From contig QJWJ01000403.1 of NCBI GenBank assembly GCA_003235365.1, forward strand, positions 1 through 35,652: 35,652 nucleotides of DNA. The letters run 5' to 3'. Below are positions 31,026 through 35,652 of this stretch, piece after piece (the stretch's first letter is position 1; each line of letters begins with the position of its first letter). This DNA comes from Deltaproteobacteria bacterium (lineage in GTDB: Bacteria > Myxococcota_A > Polyangia > Polyangiales > Polyangiaceae). The translations under genes were made by a program, and so were the position numbers. The notes beneath the pieces were generated by a model. It saw only the letters and a list, made by a program, of their open reading frames with translations. It had not been told where the DNA came from and searched no databases.

Positions 31026-31054
31026 GCGCTCGCCGTTGGGACGGGGCGGAGCGC
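31026..31054. terminator. Hairpin between convergent stops
   Basis: GCGCTCGCC (31026-31034) pairs with GGC-g-GAGCGC (31045-31054), nine pairs with one bulge. It lies in the 55-bp gap between the P-loop kinase and coaD stops and may end both transcripts. There is no T-run. Confidence 0.35.
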
Positions 31055-31072
31055 GTCGGGCGAAGCGGCGCG

Positions 31073-31561
31073 TCAGCTCTTGGAAGTGAACTTGGTGGCG
31101 ATCGCCTCGCACACTGCGGGCGGCGCGTAGCGGGACACGTCGCCACCATGCCGGGCGATTTCACGCACGAGCGACCCGGAGATGAAGCCGTGCTGGGTCA
31201 GGGCGGGCAAGAACACGGTGTCCAGCTCGGGTGCCAAGTCGGCATTGGCGTGAGCGATTTGCAGCTCGTATTCGAAGTCGGTCTGCACGCGCAGCCCGCG
31301 CACGATGACCCGCGCGTTGATCTTCCGCGCGTATTCGACGAGCAGACCGTCGAAGCTGTCTACCTCGACGTTGGCGAACGGCGCGCAAACCGTCTCGAGC
31401 AACGAAAGGCGCTCATCGACACTGAAGGTCGGATTGCGCGACGGGTGAATGCCGATGGCGACTACCAGCCGCGGAAACAAGTTGGACGCCCGCTGCACCA
31501 AGTCGAGGTGCCCGAACGTCGGGGGATCGAAACTGCCTGGGTAGATTGCCAACTCGACCAT
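31073..31561 (-). CDS. coaD: Phosphopantetheine adenylyltransferase
   Basis: Fourth step of coenzyme A synthesis: transfers AMP from ATP to 4'-phosphopantetheine. The 162-aa length is standard. The nucleotidyltransferase motif is YPGSFDPPTFGHLDLV (7-22), with the HxGH-type signature as TFGH. Also visible are VRGLRVQTDFEYELQIAHAN (about 87-106) and the ATP-binding ISGSLVREIARHGGDVS (127-143). A good GGAGG ribosome-binding site lies 5 nt before the ATG. It follows the aspartyl-protease-like lipoprotein gene in the same direction after 69 bp and may share its transcript. Confidence 0.97.
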   Translation of the reverse strand: MVELAIYPGSFDPPTFGHLDLVQRASNLFPRLVVAIGIHPSRNPTFSVDERLSLLETVCAPFANVEVDSFDGLLVEYARKINARVIVRGLRVQTDFEYELQIAHANADLAPELDTVFLPALTQHGFISGSLVREIARHGGDVSRYAPPAVCEAIATKFTSKS

Positions 31562-31630
31562 CGAATCCTCCGTCCGCTGCGTCCCTCACCCAACGGGAGT
31601 CTGAAAACCGCGCCCATTCAGAAACGTTAC

Positions 31631-32995
31631 TCACCCGGGGGCGCCGGGTGGCTCCGGCGGCGGAACCGTCGGTTGAAGCTCCAGGTCGGGAACGGGTGGC
31701 ACCGGGTCCTGATCGATCGGCACGACTGGCATCCCCTCGAGCCACATGGTTCGTCCCTGGTCGGCAAGGGTGACCCGGAAATCTCCGAGAATGCCCGCAC
31801 CGAGCAAGCCATCGAGCTCGATGTCGAGCACCTTTTCCAGTTCGTCGAAGGGCACACCACTGACCGCATCGACGTCGGTGACGTCGATGGCGCCCAGCCG
31901 CAGCTGAGGGATGCGCGCTTGGCTCACACCCTGGTTGCCCTGAACCGGCTGGAGTGCGGAAGCGGGGATCTTGGTGCGACCCCACGCCTTTTCGTCGAGA
32001 ACCAGTGGGTAGTTGGAGCCCGAATCCACGAAGAACGCAAACTGTTGAGGCTCGGGTTCTGGCCCGACGGTGCCGCGCAACACCATGCCGCCGCCACGGA
32101 TGTACTGCACACTCAGCTCCGTCGCGTCGGGCGGCGCTGGCGGCTCGTAGTTGCGCACGACGAACTGTCGCCCGCGGTAGTCGAAAGTGACGTTCAAGTG
32201 CCGCAACAGGTTCGAGCCCAGCAGGACCTTGATGGGAGCATTCAACTGGCGCGAGATGCCCGACAGGTCCTGGGTCAGCGCGGGCACGTCGCGCACCTCG
32301 ATGCGGCGGGCAAAGCGCAAGTTCACCCAACTCGGCTCACGATTGGCGGAAGAGTCGATGATGACCTCGGTGCTGCCTGTGCTGACCAAACCGAGCACGG
32401 GTTGACCGTTGAGCTCCACCGGGACGACCATCGAGTTTCCGGGGACACGCGGCATCTCGAGTACCGCGACCATCGGGCCCGACTTCTCGAACGGCGTGCG
32501 GCCGCGGCCCGAGCGGGCCAGCTTGACGACACCGGTCGCCCACTGGTCGCGCACTTCAGGGTCCGCGAGCAGCAGCTCCAACTCCTCGGCGGCCTCGTCG
32601 ATGCGCCCCGAGTACCAAAGGGCGCGACCGCGAATGGTGCGGGCGTCACTGGAGGACAGGCCAGCGAGGTGACCGATGGCAGCGTCGTAGTCGAGGCGGG
32701 CCAGTGCGATACGCGCCGCCAGCAGCTTCACCTCCGGACGGTTGGGCTGCAGTTGCAGGGCCTTCTCGACGGACTGCTGGGCGTCGTTGCCGTCCAGGGT
32801 GCGGAAGCTCGCGCGTGCACGCTCATACCACTGCAGCGCCCCTGGCGGCCACTCGGGCTCGGTGGGCCCGACCGGCGCACAGCTCGTCGCAGCCCACGTC
32901 GTCGCCGCGAGGAGCAAGGTGCACACGGCGCCGCGCAGGCCCTGCGATCGGGGAATGGCACCCGCGAAGGATTGCGTTGACGAGAGGTGGCCCAT
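31631..32995 (-). CDS. TPR lipoprotein with two retropepsin-like domains, one lacking the catalytic Asp
   Basis: A 454-aa exported protein. From the ATG at 32995 a signal peptide ends at ATSC (Cys39), a weak lipobox. Residues 55-150 are TPR-like helices (WYERARASFRTLDGNDAQQS, ALWYSGRIDEAAEELELLL). Two aspartyl-protease-like halves follow. The first (about 175-285) has VLGLVSTGSTEVIID, where the catalytic Asp of DTG is Ser205. The second (about 300-420) has FFVDSGSNYPLVLD with Asp324. Both have the companion LLG motif (LLGSNLLRHL; LLGAGILGDF). The C-terminus is a Pro-rich tail. An upstream open extension to 33211 is not needed. Proteolysis would require two Asp, either in a dimer or lost; binding rather than cleavage is possible. 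Confidence 0.82.
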   Translation of the reverse strand: MGHLSSTQSFAGAIPRSQGLRGAVCTLLLAATTWAATSCAPVGPTEPEWPPGALQWYERARASFRTLDGNDAQQSVEKALQLQPNRPEVKLLAARIALARLDYDAAIGHLAGLSSSDARTIRGRALWYSGRIDEAAEELELLLADPEVRDQWATGVVKLARSGRGRTPFEKSGPMVAVLEMPRVPGNSMVVPVELNGQPVLGLVSTGSTEVIIDSSANREPSWVNLRFARRIEVRDVPALTQDLSGISRQLNAPIKVLLGSNLLRHLNVTFDYRGRQFVVRNYEPPAPPDATELSVQYIRGGGMVLRGTVGPEPEPQQFAFFVDSGSNYPLVLDEKAWGRTKIPASALQPVQGNQGVSQARIPQLRLGAIDVTDVDAVSGVPFDELEKVLDIELDGLLGAGILGDFRVTLADQGRTMWLEGMPVVPIDQDPVPPVPDLELQPTVPPPEPPGAPG

Positions 32996-33295
32996 TCGCG
33001 TTCGTCTCAGAGGTTGCACAAAGTTCCCTTTCACTGCCGTGGAAGCAGAGTCTCGGGCGCGGGATAGCTGATTCTCCAGCGTAGGTCGAGGGATGACATT
33101 GCCGGATGCAACTGCGGGCAGTCTCGGAGAAAAAGCGCGGAGTTCTTTTGAGACGACGCGGACGAGACTAACATTGTGTCGATGCACGACGGCTCGTTGG
33201 CAGCCTGGCAACCGCCGGACGGAAGCGCTTTGCCCTCGAAAACGCCGGCGGGTTTGGCGAATCGCACGGCGTGCGCCGCTGATTGGTTGAACTAG
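32996..33295. promoter_or_regulatory. Divergent intergenic region
   Basis: 300 bp between two divergent genes. One weak rightward pair is visible: TTTTGA (33146-33151), 17 bp, TAACAT (33169-33174), leaving a leader of about 115 nt before the 535-aa gene. No leftward promoter was recognised. Confidence 0.25.
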
Positions 33296-34903
33296 ATGGG
33301 ATTCTCACTGCCTCCGCCGGTGATGGGCATCGCGACGCCGGAAGCCGTCCATGACCTGCTCAGCGGAACGCGTGTGCTTCACGCCCAACAGCGCCAGCGT
33401 CGCGATCGCTGGTTCGCTGAACTGCCGCTGGGGAACAAGGAGCAGATCCTCTTTGAATTCGAGGTGTTACTGAAGGGCACGGCGTGCTTTGCCAACCCGC
33501 GTAACCACCCGGGGCGCCCTCGCCGCACGCCGGTCGTCGCCCAGGACTTCCGGATCAGCGCCATACTCTTTCGCGACGCGGCCCAGCGCGCCGTCGACCT
33601 GTGCCGGCACCTGCTCGGGCAGCGGGATCGCCGTTTCGTGTTTCATCGGTACTTGGAAACCGTCTTGCCTGAGGATGCAGTCCGGGCTCAGTTGGCCGGC
33701 GAAGGCAGTGAGCAGGCGTACCCGGAAGACAGCCTGATCGCGCTGCGCCATTCGCTGTCGAACATCGTCGAGGTCGTCGAGGGCCTGTTGCGGGCACCGC
33801 AGATGCCCTATCGGTTGTTTTTCGCGGCGCTCGGCCTGGCGCAGCGGGAGGTAAGCCAAAACGCCTACTTCAATCCGCTCAACGCGCTGGAGTTCCGACC
33901 GGAATTCGACCGCATCCAGTCGCCGGAGATCCTCAAGCTGATCAGCAGCGTGCCCCCGGGCGATGCGCACCGACTGGTAGCTCTGACGTTTCTCGCATTG
34001 TTTCGCATGCTTCGCTATCAGCGCCTGCTCGGCGAAATCGCGACCGAGGCAACGCCCTCCGTGCGCAGCGCCGGCCGCATCTACTTCGCCCTGAGCGTGC
34101 TGCGTTCAGACGCCCGAGCGCTCAGCGCGTACCTCCAACGCGCCAGTGGGCGCCTGCTCGCCGACTCGTTTCGGCGCAGTGTCTGGCAAACAAAGGCGCG
34201 CGACGTCACCCGGCACGCCGACGCCCTGCGCGCCCATGCGCAGAAGCTGATCGTGATCAAGAGCGCGCTCGAGTGCGTCGCGGGCAATCTGCGCCTAGAG
34301 ATTCGGCGCGCCTACCATCACGATCTGCCGCCGCCGGGCGCCGCCGCGACGGAACGGGAGCTGCGCCAGGCAACGACCAATGCCCTGACGAACCTGAGAC
34401 CTGCCCTGCGCAACACGGTGCTATTCCTCGGCAAAGCTCTCGGCACAGAGCTGCAAGAACGCGGCGTTTTCGACAACCAGAACGCGCGCAGCGAAACCAG
34501 TGACCGCCTGCGCCGCGACGTGTGGATGTTCGCCCGCATCCTGCGCGCCTTCTACGAAAAGGCCCGTCACTCGCCCACGGCGGACGGCTGGGGCGCGCGC
34601 AGCGAGTTTCAGTACGTCCGAGAATTCCTCAATTATTTCAGATCGATGGGCTACCCGCTGCTGCGAGCCGGCGATTACCCGCGGTTCGACGCATTCATGG
34701 CGGCAACCGGACGGTTGCGCGACACGGACCTGGCCAACCCCAACTCGCTGTCGACGGCCATCGACGAATGCGTGGCATTCCACACCTACCTCGAAGACCT
34801 CTTTCATCAGATCTCGAAGCGCGAGGAACTCGCGGGCATCCCGTTCGATCGACGCAAAGCGGCGTCAACCCTCCGCCTCTATCTCGGCGACGGCACGCGC
34901 TAG
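33296..34903 (+). CDS. Unrecognised 535-aa helical protein
   Basis: I recognise no family. The sequence is soluble in character, with no signal peptide or clear membrane segment, and is almost wholly helical and Arg/Leu/Ala rich. Landmarks: RDRWFAELPLGNKEQILFEF (36-55), CFANPRNHPGRPRRTPVV (63-80), LPEDAVRAQL, MPYRLFFAALGLAQREVSQN, a hydrophobic helix LVALTFLALFRMLRYQRLLG, and a C-terminal EFLNYFRSMGYPLLRAGDYP and LEDLFHQISKREELAGIPFD. Codon use and length argue for a real, conserved protein. It stands alone on its strand, with a start ATG just after an in-frame stop. Likely lineage-specific. Confidence 0.75.
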   Translation: MGFSLPPPVMGIATPEAVHDLLSGTRVLHAQQRQRRDRWFAELPLGNKEQILFEFEVLLKGTACFANPRNHPGRPRRTPVVAQDFRISAILFRDAAQRAVDLCRHLLGQRDRRFVFHRYLETVLPEDAVRAQLAGEGSEQAYPEDSLIALRHSLSNIVEVVEGLLRAPQMPYRLFFAALGLAQREVSQNAYFNPLNALEFRPEFDRIQSPEILKLISSVPPGDAHRLVALTFLALFRMLRYQRLLGEIATEATPSVRSAGRIYFALSVLRSDARALSAYLQRASGRLLADSFRRSVWQTKARDVTRHADALRAHAQKLIVIKSALECVAGNLRLEIRRAYHHDLPPPGAAATERELRQATTNALTNLRPALRNTVLFLGKALGTELQERGVFDNQNARSETSDRLRRDVWMFARILRAFYEKARHSPTADGWGARSEFQYVREFLNYFRSMGYPLLRAGDYPRFDAFMAATGRLRDTDLANPNSLSTAIDECVAFHTYLEDLFHQISKREELAGIPFDRRKAASTLRLYLGDGTR

Positions 34904-34961
34904 CCCGCGACGTCTATCCCCCCGAAACCCCCTACTTTTGCCCTGATTGCCTCGACGTGCC

Positions 34962-34989
34962 GCTGACCTCCAGTGGTCTGGAAGTCAGC
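34962..34989. terminator. Hairpin in the convergent gap before the H1-like gene
   Basis: GCTGACCTCCAG and CTGGAAGTCAGC form a 12-bp stem with one mismatch and a TGGT loop. It lies 59 bp after the 535-aa gene stop and 118 bp past the H1-like stop read leftward. A smaller stem (GCGGTG/CACCGC, 35073-35088) is nearer the H1-like stop. Neither has a T-run; the rest of the 204-bp gap is plain. Confidence 0.35.
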
Positions 34990-35107
34990 AGCGCAACGCC
35001 GAGACAGCCAAGCGAGCAGCACCTCGCCCAGGCGCCGCAAACCTCCCTCACTTTGGGTTTGCTGCTACCCGGGCGGTGGCTTCACCGCTTGGAGGGCGAG
35101 TAGCTCC

Positions 35108-35299
35108 TCAAGAAGCTTTCTTTACGCGGCGTGCCTTCTTCTTGGACGCCTTCTTCTTGGACGCCTTCTTCTTGGACGCCTTCTTCTTGGCTACCTTCTT
35201 TGCAGCCTTCTTGGACGCCTTCTTCTTGGATGCCTTCTTCTTGGCTACCTTCTTTGCAGCCTTCTTTGCGGTTTTCTTTGCGGTCTTCTTTGCGGCCAT
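35108..35299 (-). CDS. Histone-H1-like Lys/Ala-rich DNA-binding protein
   Basis: A 63-aa very basic protein built almost only of Lys, Ala, Ser and a few Val and Arg, in units such as KKAAKKVA and KKKAS. It resembles the C-terminal tail of histone H1 and the small H1-like proteins of myxobacteria and other bacteria, which bind DNA without sequence preference and compact the nucleoid. The ATG at 35299 follows AGGAGG by about 8 nt and is preferred over an upstream in-frame ATG at 35329. A good promoter lies about 65 bp further upstream. The repeat structure makes its length likely to vary between strains. Confidence 0.88.
   Translation of the reverse strand: MAAKKTAKKTAKKAAKKVAKKKASKKKASKKAAKKVAKKKASKKKASKKKASKKKARRVKKAS
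35125..35280. repeat. Tandem 15-bp coding repeats
   Basis: Units of TTCTTCTTGGACGCC (coding for KKKAS on the other strand) recur at least five times, and a larger block, GACGCC TTCTTCTTGG CTACCTTCTTTGCAGCC, appears twice with one base change (gatgcc). This suggests growth by slippage or unequal exchange. Confidence 0.8.
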
Positions 35300-35363
35300 T
35301 TGTCTTGCCTCCTGCGAACCTTGGCGCACGATGCATGACGTACACTCAAGGTATGTTGCACGA

Positions 35364-35393
35364 CGTATATTGCCACCTATTGCGATGTGTCAA
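35364..35393 (-). promoter_or_regulatory. Candidate sigma-70 promoter of the H1-like gene
   Basis: Read leftward, TTGACA (35393-35388), an 18-bp spacer and TATACG (35369-35364). The predicted start would be about 55-60 nt before the ATG at 35299. The local AT-rich context is unlike the rest of the window and suits a strong promoter. Confidence 0.5.
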
Positions 35394-35652
35394 CGAAAAA
35401 ACTGCGATGGGAATGCTCCCGGAGCCAGCTTTCCCACACTGTGGCCTCGCAACTATTGCATACGGTGCCCATGTATAGTGAATATTCGGCAGCCCCCGGG
35501 CCGGATCACTGCTAGTTTGTTTACTTATTCCACTCCATTCTCAACCATTCGGAAACGCTGAACTTTTCCGCCGACTTGACTGATGAGCAGGGACCAGGTA
35601 AGGGGGCGACGGCTGGAAGGTGACGAGGGTGCAAACAATGCAGAAGACGAAT
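35394..35652. other. AT-richer right end, possible start of a rightward gene
   Basis: No complete gene. An ATG at 35583 opens a frame to the window end (MSRDQVRGRRLEGDEGANNA), and another ATG at 35638 follows GAGGG at a better distance. Either could begin a gene beyond the window; both are too short to judge. Confidence 0.2.

Noticed and set aside
30950..32980. 676-codon rightward open frame over coaD and the protease-like lipoprotein
   Set aside because: Both genes on the other strand belong to recognisable families; the long frame is a by-product of GC-rich codon use.
35125..35280. Tandem repeats considered as a CRISPR array
   Set aside because: Units are 15 bp with no spacers and encode the KKKAS repeats of a basic protein in frame.

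Overview
The window reads as chromosome of a myxobacterium or close relative (Myxococcota, formerly Deltaproteobacteria). It is moderately GC-rich and dense. Many starts overlap the preceding stop (ATGA or GTGA), and GTG starts are common. Supporting traits are a MYXO-CTERM-type C-terminus, large Asp/Gly-rich propeller lipoproteins, HEAT-repeat secreted proteins, a Lys/Ala histone-H1-like protein, layered kinase/receiver operons, and a lone type III/flagellar stator homologue. No rRNA, tRNA, insertion sequence, phage gene or CRISPR array was found.

Layout. 1-6945: a chemosensory cluster, with cheR leftward and cut by the window edge, diverging from cheA-cheW-mcp-cheB; no cheY is present. 6977-11336: a leftward group of a DHH-motif protein with unusual motif order, a secreted HEAT-repeat protein and a multispan membrane protein. 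11337-12340: a 1-kb non-coding stretch rich in hairpins, including a good leftward intrinsic terminator with no gene in front of it. 12341-15250: rightward purC, a 70-aa unknown, a SctL/FliH-like protein and a site-2-type metalloprotease, with overlapping or close starts. 15360-17936: a large propeller lipoprotein. 18148-22721: a leftward four-gene phosphorelay operon (MOD1-like sensor, Cys-rich PAS kinase, REC-REC, REC-PAS-kinase-REC), every junction overlapping.

23329-25209: a two-gene cassette of an ABC-type/OLD-like ATPase with an altered Walker B and a small partner that may be a degenerate TOPRIM-like protein. 25525-26091: dCTP deaminase, resembling the bifunctional DCD-DUT type. 26105-26584: a MYXO-CTERM tail without a visible signal peptide. 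26739-29089: a metal-response-like set of a six-EF-hand secreted protein, an ECF sigma factor, a membrane anti-sigma-like protein and a CnrX/CpxP-like periplasmic protein. 29381-31017: a lipoprotein, a small Cys-rich secreted protein and a P-loop kinase. 31073-32995: leftward aspartyl-protease-like TPR lipoprotein and coaD. 33296-34903: an unrecognised 535-aa helical protein. 35108-35299: a histone-H1-like protein with a plausible promoter.

Most of the window is signalling and envelope biology around a few housekeeping genes (purC, dcd, coaD). The best candidates for undescribed biology are the ATPase/partner cassette, the permuted-looking DHH protein, the Cys-rich four-gene phosphorelay and the structured non-coding region. 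All functional statements are from reading the sequence; no database search was run.
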